Shown: piece after piece, positions 15,664-27,927 of the stretch
Layout: every line of letters begins with the position of its first letter
Position numbering within the stretch: the stretch's first letter is position 1
Origin: Micromonospora sp. FIMYZ51
Lineage (GTDB): Bacteria; Actinomycetota; Actinomycetes; Mycobacteriales; Micromonosporaceae
Direction of reading: 5' to 3'
Length of the DNA stretch: 64,000 nt
NCBI RefSeq assembly: GCF_038246755.1
Contig: NZ_CP134706.1
Span: 3,534,001-3,598,000, forward strand
The notes under the pieces: generated by a model
The model's database searches: none
Told to the model about the DNA's origin: nothing
The model's input: only the letters and a program-made list of their open reading frames with translations
Program-made: the position numbers and the translations under genes

Positions 15664-16560
15664 TCAGCCGGCCGGGGTCAGGACCACCGGTACGGCGACC
15701 AGTTTCGTGCGGGAGCCGTCGGCGGCGGAGACCTCGTACGCCTCGACGGTGCCGGGCTGCTCGCGGTCCAGCCGGTAGCCGATGACGATCCGGTAGCCGC
15801 CGCGGCAGCCGGTGCCGCAGGTGGCGGTGGTGAAGGCGGTGGCGAGTTGCCGGCCGGCGGCGTCGAGCAGCCGAACGGTGACGGTCGCCTCGAACACGTC
15901 GGCGGTGCCGGTGACGGTCACCGGGCTGGTCACCCGTTCACCGATCGTCGGGGCGGTGACCACGACCGGTGGCAGCAGGTCGGCGTAGTCGGCGCGGTCG
16001 GCGGGCGGGGCGGCGCCGAAGGCGACCCGCGCGACGGTGGGAAACTGGGTGAGCGTGTACACCACCTGGGCCTGGCGCAGTCGGGTGACGGCCGGATCGG
16101 CGGCAGCGGCCAGCCGGACCCGGGCGGTCCCGGAGTCGATCCCGCTCACCTCGGCGCCGTCGGGCAGCAGGGTGACCAGGCCGGCGTCGGCCTCTGCCCG
16201 GGTCGGGCCGGCGGCCAGTTCGGTCAGGGCCAGCCGGGAGGTGGCCACGGTGGCCGGGCGGCTGCGCCGGGTCGGGGCGAGTCGCCCGTCGCGGACGTAC
16301 CACAGCTGGAGGATGAGGGTCGCGGCGCGGCTGCGGCCGGCGGAGCCGGTGGTCGGCGCGGCCGGCGCGGTGGTGGTGCGGGCGGGCGGCCGGACGACGG
16401 TGCCGGTGGGCGCGACGGTGGTCGGGCCGGTGCTGGTGGGGCCGACGGAGGTCGGTGCCGGTGCGGTCGGTGCCGGGCCGAGCGATCCGGAGCGCGTCGG
16501 GGCACATCCGGCGGCCAGGAGCAGCAGCAGGGTCGCGATGGCGGTGGCCCGGCGGCTCAT
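15664..16560 (-). CDS. Lipoprotein with GerMN and Gmad2-type domains
   Basis: 298 residues. Signal peptide with lipobox (LLLLLAAGCAPT), a long Pro/Thr-rich linker to about residue 75, a GerMN domain (LILQLWYVRDGRLAPTRRSR ... VVYTLTQFPTVARVAF) and a C-terminal Ig-like Gmad2 domain (PTIGERVTSPVTVTGTADVF). Extracellular, lipid-anchored. The ATG at 16560 shares one base with the kinase stop (TGATG), so it is the third gene of a regulator-kinase-lipoprotein operon. The arrangement recalls MtrA-MtrB-LpqB, where the lipoprotein tunes the kinase; this is analogy only. Confidence 0.8.
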   Translation of the reverse strand: MSRRATAIATLLLLLAAGCAPTRSGSLGPAPTAPAPTSVGPTSTGPTTVAPTGTVVRPPARTTTAPAAPTTGSAGRSRAATLILQLWYVRDGRLAPTRRSRPATVATSRLALTELAAGPTRAEADAGLVTLLPDGAEVSGIDSGTARVRLAAAADPAVTRLRQAQVVYTLTQFPTVARVAFGAAPPADRADYADLLPPVVVTAPTIGERVTSPVTVTGTADVFEATVTVRLLDAAGRQLATAFTTATCGTGCRGGYRIVIGYRLDREQPGTVEAYEVSAADGSRTKLVAVPVVLTPAG

Positions 16561-17822
16561 CAGTCCCGCTCCCGGTCGGCACCGTCCGGTGCGTCGGGCA
16601 GCAGGAGCCGGAACCGGGTGCCGGTTCCCGGTGTGCTGCGCACGGTAAGCCGGCCACCGAGCAGCCGGGCGTTCTCCTGCGCGATGGCCAGGCCGAGGCC
16701 GCTGCCGCCACGGGCCGGATCGACCTTGTGGAAGCGGTCGAACAGCCGAGGCAGGTGTTCGGCCGGGATACCCGGCCCCTGGTCGCTGACCTCGAAGGCG
16801 ACCCGCTCCCCGGACCGGGCGACAGCGGCCCGGACCGCACCGGCACCGTGCTGTACCGCGTTCGCGATCAGGTTGCCCAGGACCCGCTCCAGGCGTCGTG
16901 GATCGGTGCGTAGCCGCACCGGTTCGGCATCGACGGCGACCCGGTGCTGCCAGCCACGAGCGGCGACGATGGCGTGCAGCAGCGCGGAGGCGTCCACGTC
17001 CGTGACGGCCACGGACTCCTGACCGGCGTCGAGTCGCGAGATCTCCATCAGATCCTCCACCAGCCCACGCAACCGGACCACGTCGGTGAGCAGCAGCTCG
17101 CCGGCCCGGCGCGCGTCGGCGGGCAACCAATCCAGGTGCTCGCGCAGCAGCGAGGCCGCGGCCACCAGGGCGGTGACCGGGGTACGCAGCTCGTGCGCCA
17201 CGTCGGCGGTGAACCGCCGTTCCCGTTCCCGCGCCCGGTTGGCTCGACGCATCGGTTCCAGGGTGCGCCGGGCCAGGGTGTGCCCGACCGCGGCGGCGAG
17301 CAGCACCACCAGGACCCAGCCCGCGACGAGGGCGGTGCGCAGCTGGTCCAACTCGGTGGCCAGGTCGTCCTCGCCGGTGATCACGTACAGTTCGGCGGTG
17401 GAACCGGGGATCCGGCCACCGACCACGAGCAGCCGGGGCCGGCCGGTGCTGCGCTGGTAGCCGAGCTGTCCGGCCGCGACGGTGCGGCGCAACTGTTCGC
17501 CAAGCGGTGGCGCGTACGCCGGGTGCGACGGCCAGCTCTGCCCGGCGACCAGCACCACGTGTCGTCCGCTGCCCTCGAAGCTGGTCAGCAGCGCGGTGCG
17601 GTGCGGTTCGGTGAGCGGCAGGAACTGCCCGGCCAGCACCAGCTGGTAGCGGGCGTCGGCCGCGGCGGCGTGCAGCGAGGCGTCATAACGGGCCTGCCGC
17701 AGCGGCAGGTACGACCCGCCGGCGAGCACTCCCGCCGAGACGCCGGCGACCAGCACGAAGGCGATGGTCAACCGGCGTCGTAGCCGGCCGGGAGTCATGG
17801 CCTCCGGTCCCGTCGCCGCCAT
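16560..17822 (-). CDS. Sensor histidine kinase
   Basis: 420 residues from ATG 17822. Two membrane helices (about residues 17-38 and 163-185) enclose an extracellular sensor of about 125 residues. The HAMP-like link is short. H-box FTADVAHELRTPVTAL (phospho-accepting His210), N-box GNLIANAVQHGAG, G1 SDQGPGIP and G2 SGLGLAIAQENA are all present, so the enzyme should be active. The cognate regulator lies 5 bp upstream and the lipoprotein directly downstream. The signal is unknown; an envelope signal is likely from the partners. Confidence 0.92.
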   Translation of the reverse strand: MAATGPEAMTPGRLRRRLTIAFVLVAGVSAGVLAGGSYLPLRQARYDASLHAAAADARYQLVLAGQFLPLTEPHRTALLTSFEGSGRHVVLVAGQSWPSHPAYAPPLGEQLRRTVAAGQLGYQRSTGRPRLLVVGGRIPGSTAELYVITGEDDLATELDQLRTALVAGWVLVVLLAAAVGHTLARRTLEPMRRANRARERERRFTADVAHELRTPVTALVAAASLLREHLDWLPADARRAGELLLTDVVRLRGLVEDLMEISRLDAGQESVAVTDVDASALLHAIVAARGWQHRVAVDAEPVRLRTDPRRLERVLGNLIANAVQHGAGAVRAAVARSGERVAFEVSDQGPGIPAEHLPRLFDRFHKVDPARGGSGLGLAIAQENARLLGGRLTVRSTPGTGTRFRLLLPDAPDGADRERD

Positions 17823-17827
17823 CGCGG

Positions 17828-18508
17828 TCAACCGGCGACGAACTTGTAGCCGGCACCGCGTACGGTGCGGATCAGTCGCGGGTCGGCCGGATTCTTCTCG
17901 ATCTTGGCGCGCAGGCGTTGCACCGCCACGTCGACCAGCCGGCTGTCGCCCAGGTAGCTGTGATTCCAGACCCGTTCCAGCAGCAGCTCGCGGGTGAAGA
18001 CCTGCCCCGGCCGGCGGGTCAGCTCCAGCAGCAGCCGGAACTCGGTGGTGCTCAGCGGCAGCTCCCGCCCGTCGCGGCGGGCCACGAAGGCGCCGGGGTC
18101 GATCTCCAGACCGCCGATCCGCAGCGGACCCGGCTCGGCTGCGAAGACCGTGCGGCGCAGCACCGAGCGGACCCGGGCCACCAGTTCCGGCAGGTCGAAT
18201 GGCTTGCGCAGGTAGTCGTCGGCGCCGCACTCCAGGCCGACCACCACGTCGATGGTGTCGGTGCGGGCGGTCAGCATGAGGATCGGCACCGTGCTGGTCC
18301 GCCGGATCTCGCGGCACACCTGTAGGCCGTCCAGCCCGGGCAGCATCACGTCAAGCACGATCAGGTCGACCGGCCCGGCCCGCCAGGCCGCGAGGGCCTG
18401 CCGGCCGTCGTTCGCGGTGTCCACCCGGAATCCGGCGCGGCGCAGTCCGAGGGCGGTGACCTCCCGGACGGAGGCGTCGTCCTCGACCACCAGCACCCGG
18501 CCGTCCAC
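17828..18508 (-). CDS. Response regulator, OmpR/PhoB family
   Basis: 226 residues. Receiver domain with acidic pocket VVEDD, phospho-acceptor Asp53 (LIVLDVMLPGLDG), Thr in MLTART and Lys in LRKPFDLPEL, then a winged-helix DNA-binding domain (LPLSTTEFRLLLELTRRPGQ ... IRTVRGAGYKF). First gene of the operon with the kinase and the GerMN lipoprotein. Confidence 0.93.
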   Translation of the reverse strand: MDGRVLVVEDDASVREVTALGLRRAGFRVDTANDGRQALAAWRAGPVDLIVLDVMLPGLDGLQVCREIRRTSTVPILMLTARTDTIDVVVGLECGADDYLRKPFDLPELVARVRSVLRRTVFAAEPGPLRIGGLEIDPGAFVARRDGRELPLSTTEFRLLLELTRRPGQVFTRELLLERVWNHSYLGDSRLVDVAVQRLRAKIEKNPADPRLIRTVRGAGYKFVAG

Positions 18509-18627
18509 GATGCACCAAGGGTAGTGCGCGGTGACGCCGCCGTCGCTCGGCGTGCCGGTCGGGGATCGGGACCCGACGTGTCGGATCCCTGTCCCCGTGG
18601 TCGGTGACTCGTACCTTTAGTGGGCCA

Positions 18628-19191
18628 CTACCACTGGTGCGCCACGTCGAGCACGATCCGGCTGTGCGTGCCCGGTCCGGGCAGGACGAAGACCTGGAAC
18701 GGCAGCCGGGCCCGTACGCCGACGGCGAATGTGGTGTAGCCCTCGAAGCTGCCCCCGAACACCACGTCGCGCAGCGTCTGCTGGCGCAGCACGTTGGCCA
18801 CGTGGTCACCGACCCGGTACGGCACGGTGGCGACGTGCCTGTCGTCGTACGCGGGCGCACGCAGCGAGACCCGCAGCAACGCGCCGCCCGCGGTGTACGG
18901 CGACAGTGCCAGCCCTTCGCCGTCGGTGTACGTCTCGCCGTAGCCGACCGAGTAGCCGGTGACCGGGCCGGCGAACTCGAAGACCACCCGGTCGTGACAG
19001 TCGTGTCGGCCGGTGCGTACCGCGATCAGGGGCGCTGCGCTAAGCGTCCCGGCCGTCTTGTCCGCGCTGCCCCAGGTGATCCCGCAGTACGGCGCGTCCG
19101 CCGCCGCCGTGCCCGGCGCGGCGGCGGCGGTCCCGGCGAGCAGTGCGCTGACCGCCACGACCAGGGCCGCGATGGTCCGGTTGATCCTCAT
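18628..19191 (-). CDS. Secreted AMIN-like domain protein
   Basis: 187 residues. Signal peptide (TIAALVVAVSALLAGTAAAA) and one beta-rich domain: CGITWGSADKTA, TGRHDCHDRVVFEFAGPVTGY, GDHVANVLRQQTLRDVVFGG, and the ending THSRIVLDVAHQW, the pattern of the actinobacterial AMIN-like family (a relative of the peptidoglycan-binding AMIN domain). Two cysteines may form a disulfide. ATG 19191 has AGAGGAG upstream. It is divergent from the protease gene. Confidence 0.75.
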   Translation of the reverse strand: MRINRTIAALVVAVSALLAGTAAAAPGTAAADAPYCGITWGSADKTAGTLSAAPLIAVRTGRHDCHDRVVFEFAGPVTGYSVGYGETYTDGEGLALSPYTAGGALLRVSLRAPAYDDRHVATVPYRVGDHVANVLRQQTLRDVVFGGSFEGYTTFAVGVRARLPFQVFVLPGPGTHSRIVLDVAHQW

Positions 19192-19337
19192 CGTCGTCTC
19201 CTCTCCGCTCCGCCTGGCCGGGCTCGCCAGCTCGGCCGGCTCGGCGCTGGACCTTGTCGGATCCAGCCTCGGCACGGTCGGCAACCGCAACCTCACCGGG
19301 TCGTAACACCCGGGTAACAGGACTCGGTGGTATGACA

Positions 19338-19376
19338 CTTCCGTGATGACGCCGACGGAAGATGACATATTAATAT
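19338..19376 (+). promoter_or_regulatory. Control region of the protease gene
   Basis: Two structures lie 58-96 bp before the protease start: an inverted repeat CTTCCGT (19338-19344) / ACGGAAG (19355-19361), and a perfect AT palindrome ATATTAATAT (19367-19376), striking in DNA this GC-rich and a likely -10 region. Confidence 0.45.
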
Positions 19377-19433
19377 TCACGCACATCAATCGCGGCGTGT
19401 CGGTGCGCCGCGAAGTCCGCAGGGGAGTGCGTG

Positions 19434-20618
19434 ATGATCCGACGAAGACTGCTGCGCCTGGCCACCGCCACGCTGGCGGCGGTGCTGGCGGCGACCGGGG
19501 TACAGGTGGTGACCGCCAGCGGAGCCGCGGCAGCCCGCACGGTCTACTACGACGCCAGCCGGGCCGGTGAGTTCCGGACCAACTTCGACCAGGCCGCCCA
19601 GATCTGGAACAGCCGGGTGAGCAACGTCCGGCTGGTGGCGGGCAGCCCGGCAAACGTCACAATCCTGGTCGACAACGGCTGGCCCCGGGCACAGGTCACC
19701 GGGTTGGGCTCCGGCCGGATCTGGATGGGCTGGGAGGCGGTCAACCAGGGCTACCACCGCACCCGGATCGCCACCCACGAGTTCGGTCACATCCTCGGGC
19801 TGCCGGACCGGCGTACCGGGCTCTGCTCCGACCTGATGTCCGGCAGCAGCGCCCCGGTCTCCTGCACCAACGCCTATCCCAGCTCGGCCGAGGCCAGCCG
19901 GGTCAACCAACTCTTCGCCGGCAGCCGCAGCGCCGCCAGCGTCGCCGGGACGTACACCTGGACCGTCGACGGTGACGTCGGGACGTTCGTCGTCGGCGGC
20001 CGACCGGCCACCGAGAACTACCCGTGGCTGGTCTACACCTCCGGCTGCACCGGTACGCTGATCAAGGCCAACTGGGTGGTCACCGCCAAGCACTGCTCGA
20101 CCCCGTCGTCGGTGCGGGTGGGCAGCACCAACCGCAGCAGCGGCGGCACCGTGGTCGGGGTGAGCCGGGCAGTCAACCATCCCAGCATCGACGTCAAGCT
20201 GTTCCAGCTGTCCAGCTCGGTCAGCTACGCACCTGCCCCGATCCCGACCTCGTCGGGTGCGGTCGGCACCGCCACCCGGATCATCGGCTGGGGCCAGACC
20301 TGCGCCCCCCGTGGCTGCGGCTCCGCGCCCACCGTCGCGAACGAACTGGACACCTCGATCGTGGCGGACAGCCGATGCCTCGGCATCAACGGCCCGTACG
20401 AGATCTGCACCAACAACACCAACGGCAACTCCGGTGCCTGCTACGGCGACTCCGGCGGCCCGCAGGTGCGTCGGATCAACGGAGCGTGGAACGTGATCGG
20501 CGCGACGAGCCGCGCCGGCAACAACAGCTCCACCTGCGCCACCGCCCCGTCCATCTACGGCGACCTTCCCTCGATCCGCTCCTGGATCAACACCCAGGTC
20601 GGCGGCCTGCCCGCCTGA
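19434..20618 (+). CDS. Secreted fusion protease: snapalysin-like M7 metalloprotease plus S1 trypsin-like protease
   Basis: 394 residues from ATG 19434 (AGGGGAG six bases upstream; GTG 19431 also in frame). Signal peptide ending near residue 34 (ASGAAAA). Residues about 35-165 are a snapalysin-type zinc protease: VYYDASRAGEFRTNFDQAAQ, zinc motif HEFGHILGLPD (His115, Glu116, His119, Asp125) and LCSDLMSG. Residues about 185-394 are a chymotrypsin-fold protease: VVTAKHC (His220), PSIDVKLFQL (Asp253), ACYGDSGGPQ (Ser340), with eight cysteines. Both active sites look complete. Snapalysins are normally about 200-230 residues and stand alone, so this is a two-enzyme polypeptide. Confidence 0.85.
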   Translation: MIRRRLLRLATATLAAVLAATGVQVVTASGAAAARTVYYDASRAGEFRTNFDQAAQIWNSRVSNVRLVAGSPANVTILVDNGWPRAQVTGLGSGRIWMGWEAVNQGYHRTRIATHEFGHILGLPDRRTGLCSDLMSGSSAPVSCTNAYPSSAEASRVNQLFAGSRSAASVAGTYTWTVDGDVGTFVVGGRPATENYPWLVYTSGCTGTLIKANWVVTAKHCSTPSSVRVGSTNRSSGGTVVGVSRAVNHPSIDVKLFQLSSSVSYAPAPIPTSSGAVGTATRIIGWGQTCAPRGCGSAPTVANELDTSIVADSRCLGINGPYEICTNNTNGNSGACYGDSGGPQVRRINGAWNVIGATSRAGNNSSTCATAPSIYGDLPSIRSWINTQVGGLPA

Positions 20619-20623
20619 GACCG

Positions 20624-20669
20624 GTCGGACCCCTCCCGCGCGGTTGGGCGCGTGCGGGAGGGGTCCGAC
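20624..20669 (+). terminator. Very strong terminator after the fusion protease
   Basis: Perfect 16-bp stem GTCGGACCCCTCCCGC (20624-20639) / complement (20654-20669), 14-base loop, 6 bp after the stop codon. Confidence 0.85.
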
Positions 20670-20676
20670 GGCGTGC

Positions 20677-20690
20677 GATAGTGGCTCGTC

Positions 20691-20691
<1 letters not shown>
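20677..20691 (+). promoter_or_regulatory. Leaderless promoter of the TRM11-like gene
   Basis: GATAGT at 20677-20682, 14 bp before GTG 20691, directly after the terminator stem and without a ribosome binding site. Confidence 0.45.
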
Positions 20692-24553
<3,862 letters not shown>

Positions 24554-24567
24554 CTGGTTCTCCCGGA

Positions 24568-25389
24568 TCAGCGCAGCGACAGGACGGGCGCGGTCGACAG
24601 GTCACGGTCCTCGGGCCGGTCGGCACGCCGCACGCCGATCGGCACCGTCGGCACGGACGGCACCGACGGCACGACCAGCACCGGCACCGGCCGACCTGCG
24701 CGGTGCCGCCACAACCAGGTCACGTCCCGGCCGAACGACTCGACGAGCATGCCGAGCGCCGCCACCAGCACCAACGTCGTCAGCGGCCCGGGCAGCACCT
24801 GGGACGCGGCAACCGCGAGCATGATCCCCTGGACCGCGGCGACCACCTTACGCCAGTAGCGCGGCGGCAACTGCGCGTCCATCCAGGGCAGCAGCCAGCC
24901 GGCGACGAGGAACGCGTACCGCATGACGCCGATGGCGAGTACCCACGGCCCGACCGACGGGGCGACGTAGAGGCTCAGCATCAGCACCAGGAACGAGTCG
25001 ACCTCCATGTCGAAGCGGGCACCGAGGGCGCTGACCGTCCCGGTGCGCCGGGCCACCTTGCCGTCGACGGCGTCCAGCGCCAGCGCCACCACCGTCAACG
25101 TGACAAGCACCACGACCGGCGCGGCCCGACCCGTGACCAGCGCCTCGGCGATCAGCGCGGTCACCGCGCCGACCAGCAGCCCACGGCCCATGGTGACCCA
25201 GTCGGCCGGACCGAGTCGGACCGCGCCGGCACGCCGCAGGCCACGCAGCAGCGCCAGGCAGGTCACGGCGCCGTACGCCAGGCCGGCCAGCCAGCCCACG
25301 GCGCCGAGGCCCACCGTCGCAGCGAGCCCGGCCAGCAGAATGATCTGGACGATCAGCCCGAGTTGCGGACCGGTTCGAACTGTGGACAC
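24568..25389 (-). CDS. CDP-alcohol phosphatidyltransferase family protein
   Basis: 273 residues, GTG 25389 with GGAGGCAC upstream. The full CDP-alcohol transferase signature is present: DAVDGKVARR, then G after eight residues and ARFDMEVD, i.e. DGxxARx8Gx3Dx3D with all three aspartates. Six or more membrane helices. Enzymes of this family join an alcohol to CDP-diacylglycerol (or CDP-alcohol to a lipid). The acceptor is unknown. Followed by the sulfatase-like gene; divergent from the pteridine/pyrimidine operon with a 95-bp spacer that holds a CCCTG-T-CAGGG palindrome (25417-25427). Confidence 0.88.
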   Translation of the reverse strand: MSTVRTGPQLGLIVQIILLAGLAATVGLGAVGWLAGLAYGAVTCLALLRGLRRAGAVRLGPADWVTMGRGLLVGAVTALIAEALVTGRAAPVVVLVTLTVVALALDAVDGKVARRTGTVSALGARFDMEVDSFLVLMLSLYVAPSVGPWVLAIGVMRYAFLVAGWLLPWMDAQLPPRYWRKVVAAVQGIMLAVAASQVLPGPLTTLVLVAALGMLVESFGRDVTWLWRHRAGRPVPVLVVPSVPSVPTVPIGVRRADRPEDRDLSTAPVLSLR

Positions 25390-25484
25390 CGTGCCTCCGT
25401 GTTTATGATCGACGACCCCTGTCAGGGAAGTACGGGAAATACGACGGATCGGTTCGGTCCGGACGCAGGTGAGGAGAAATATCG

Positions 25485-26465
25485 GTGACCCGAACGGCTC
25501 GCGCCTTCTGGGTGAGGGTGCCTGGTGCAGGCGAGATCCGCACGGTGACGCTGCCCGAGCCGACGGCCGACCAGGTGCTGGTCCGGGCCCGGTACTCGGG
25601 GGTCAGCCGGGGCACCGAGACGCTTGTCTTCGCCGGTCGCGTGCCCCCCAGCCAGTACGCGGCGATGCGTGCGCCGTTCCAGGATGGCGATTTTCCCGCC
25701 CCGGTCAAGTACGGCTACCTCAGTGTCGGCGAGGTCGAGCAGGGGCCGGCGCAGCTGCGCGGGCGGACGGTGTTCTGCCTGCATCCGCACCAGAGCGCGT
25801 ACGTGGTGCCGGCCGAGGCGGTGACGGTCGTACCGGATCGGGTGCCGGCGGCCCGCGCGGTGCTGGCCGGCACGGTGGAGACCGCCGTCAACGCCCTCTG
25901 GGACGCCCCGCCGCTTGTCGGTGACCGGGTCAGCGTCATCGGCGGCGGCATGGTCGGCTGCGCGGTGGCGGCGCTGCTGGCCCGCTTCCCCGGTGTCCGG
26001 GTGGAACTTGTCGACAGCGACCCGACCCGGGCCGAGGTGGCCGCCGCACTCGGCGTCGACTTCGCCGCGCCGGAAGCCGCCAGCGGCGGGCGTGACCTGG
26101 TGGTGCACGCCAGCGCCAGCGCCGCCGGGCTGCAACGCGGTCTGGACCTGCTGGCGCCCGAGGGCACCCTGCTCGAACTGAGCTGGTACGGCGACCGACC
26201 CGTGCAACTCTGCCTGGGCGGGGCCTTCCACTCCGGCCGGCTGACCATCCGCAGCAGCCAGGTGGGCCGAATCGCCCCGGCGCGCCGGGACAGCCGCAGC
26301 TACGCCGACCGGATGGCACTCGCCCTCGACCTGCTCGCCGATCCGGCGTTCGACGCGCTGATCACCGGCCGGTCGCCGTTCGTGGAACTGCCCGACGTGC
26401 TCACCCGACTGAGCGCGGGCGACCTGCCCGCGCTGTGCCACCTCATCACCTACGACGGGGAGTGA
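25485..26465 (+). CDS. Medium-chain dehydrogenase, BchC-like
   Basis: 326 residues; GTG 25485 with GAGGAG upstream. MDR fold: catalytic half (DQVLVRARYSGVSRGTETLV) and NAD(P)-binding half (VSVIGGGMVGCAVAALL, with acidic VELVDSD after it, suggesting NAD). The usual zinc cysteine (GxCGTD) is replaced by SGVSRGTE, as in BchC-type enzymes, so zinc catalysis is uncertain. It would oxidise or reduce an alcohol/carbonyl. First gene of a tightly packed seven-gene operon; its stop is 3 bp before the next start. Confidence 0.85.
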   Translation: MTRTARAFWVRVPGAGEIRTVTLPEPTADQVLVRARYSGVSRGTETLVFAGRVPPSQYAAMRAPFQDGDFPAPVKYGYLSVGEVEQGPAQLRGRTVFCLHPHQSAYVVPAEAVTVVPDRVPAARAVLAGTVETAVNALWDAPPLVGDRVSVIGGGMVGCAVAALLARFPGVRVELVDSDPTRAEVAAALGVDFAAPEAASGGRDLVVHASASAAGLQRGLDLLAPEGTLLELSWYGDRPVQLCLGGAFHSGRLTIRSSQVGRIAPARRDSRSYADRMALALDLLADPAFDALITGRSPFVELPDVLTRLSAGDLPALCHLITYDGE

Positions 26466-26468
26466 TCC

Positions 26469-26888
26469 GTGTTCAGCGTGACCGTCCGTGACCACATCAT
26501 GATTGCCCACAGTTTCCGTGGCGACGTCTTCGGCCCGGCGCAGCGGCTGCACGGCGCGACGTTCGTCGTCGACGCCACCTTCCGCCGGCCCGACGTCGAC
26601 GACGACGGCATCGTGGTCGACATCGGGCTGGCCACCGAGCAGCTCAAGGCGGTGCTCGGCGAGCTGAACTACCGCAACCTCGACGACGAACCCGCCTTCG
26701 CCGGTCAGAACACCACCACCGAGGTGCTGGCCCGCACCATCGCCGACCGGCTCGCCGACCGGGTGCACGCCGGCAACCTCGGTGCCGGTGCCCGGGGGCT
26801 GGCCGGGATCACGGTCACCCTGCACGAGTCGCACGTCGCGTGGGCCAGCTACGAACGGGCGCTCGGCGTCGGTGGGGACACCGCCTGA
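26469..26888 (+). CDS. QueD/6-pyruvoyl-tetrahydropterin-synthase-like protein lacking key catalytic residues
   Basis: 139 residues, GTG 26469. The T-fold pattern is clear: IMIAHSFRG (His14), [67 protein letters not shown] (Glu120). Compared with E. coli QueD from memory, the catalytic Cys is Ala24, the second His of HGH is Ala30, and the catalytic Asp-His of LDHHYLN is Asn67-Tyr68. His14, His28 and Glu120 remain. The normal pterin lyase reaction is therefore unlikely; a changed reaction or a pterin-binding role fits better. Neighbours supply a GTP cyclohydrolase II. Confidence 0.85.
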   Translation: MFSVTVRDHIMIAHSFRGDVFGPAQRLHGATFVVDATFRRPDVDDDGIVVDIGLATEQLKAVLGELNYRNLDDEPAFAGQNTTTEVLARTIADRLADRVHAGNLGAGARGLAGITVTLHESHVAWASYERALGVGGDTA

Positions 26889-26889
26889 C

Positions 26890-27927
26890 GTGCCGGTCCT
26901 GCACGTGATCCTGCCGGGCGACATCGACGACCCGGCGTCGCCAAGCGGCGGCAACGGCTACGACCGGCGAATCTGCGCCGGGCTCGCCGACGCCGGCTGG
27001 TCGGTGCGGGAGCATCAGGTACCCGGTGCCTGGCCCGAGCCGTCGCCGACCGAGCACGCCGCGCTGGCCGGTGTGCTCGCCGGCCTGCCCGACGACGCGC
27101 TGGTGCTTGTCGACGGCCTGGTCGCCTCGGTGACCCCGGACGCCCTCGCGGCGCACGCCCGGCGGCTGCGTCTGGTCGCCCTGGTGCACCTGCCCCGCGA
27201 GGACGACACCGAGGCTCGGGCGCTGGCGTCCGCCACCGCCATCGTGGCCACCAGCGTCTGGACCCGCGACCGGCTGCTACGGCGGTACGCGCTGCCCGCC
27301 GACCGGGTGCAGGTGGCGGCACCCGGGGTGGATCCGGCACCGCTCGCGGTCGGTTCGGCGGCCGGTTCGGCGTTGCTCTGCGTCGCCGCCGTCGCCTGGC
27401 ACAAGGGGCAGGACGTGCTGGTCGAGGCGCTTGCCGACGTCACCGACCGGGCCTGGACGCTTACCTGCGTCGGCCCGCTGCACCGGGATCCGGCGTTCGT
27501 GCAGCGGCTGCGCGATCGGCTCGCCGTGCACCGGCTCGACGGGCGGGTCCGGCTGGCCGGGCCGCTGACCGGCGAGCGGCTCGCCGCCGCGTACGCCGCC
27601 ACCGATCTGCTGGTGCACCCGTCCCGGGGGGAGACGTACGGGATGGTGGTCACCGAGGCGCTGGCGCGCGGCATTCCGGTGCTGGCCAGCGCCGTGGGCG
27701 GGGTGCCGGACGCCCTCGGGTACGCCGCGACCGGCGACCGACCCGGTGTGCTGGTGCCGCCCGAGGACCCAGCGGCCCTGGCCACCGCGCTGCGGCAGTG
27801 GTGGGACGACCCGACGGTGCGTACGCGCCTGCGGGCCGCCGCCGCGCAGCGGCGGGCCGACCTCGACGACTGGACCAGCACCACCAACCGGATCGGCATG
27901 GCGCTCAAGGAGGCGATGGCATGGTGA
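26890..27927 (+). CDS. Glycosyltransferase family 4
   Basis: 345 residues; GTG 26890 lies one base after the previous stop. GT-B fold: N-terminal GGNGYDRRICAGLADAGW, inter-domain region VAAVAWHKGQDVLVEAL, and the nucleotide-sugar site HPSRGETYGMVVTEALARGIP with the E-x7-E-type motif and AVGGVPDAL. Cytoplasmic. Sugar and acceptor unknown; in this operon the acceptor could be a pyrimidine/pterin or a lipid. Overlaps the next gene by 7 bp. Confidence 0.88.
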   Translation: MPVLHVILPGDIDDPASPSGGNGYDRRICAGLADAGWSVREHQVPGAWPEPSPTEHAALAGVLAGLPDDALVLVDGLVASVTPDALAAHARRLRLVALVHLPREDDTEARALASATAIVATSVWTRDRLLRRYALPADRVQVAAPGVDPAPLAVGSAAGSALLCVAAVAWHKGQDVLVEALADVTDRAWTLTCVGPLHRDPAFVQRLRDRLAVHRLDGRVRLAGPLTGERLAAAYAATDLLVHPSRGETYGMVVTEALARGIPVLASAVGGVPDALGYAATGDRPGVLVPPEDPAALATALRQWWDDPTVRTRLRAAAAQRRADLDDWTSTTNRIGMALKEAMAW

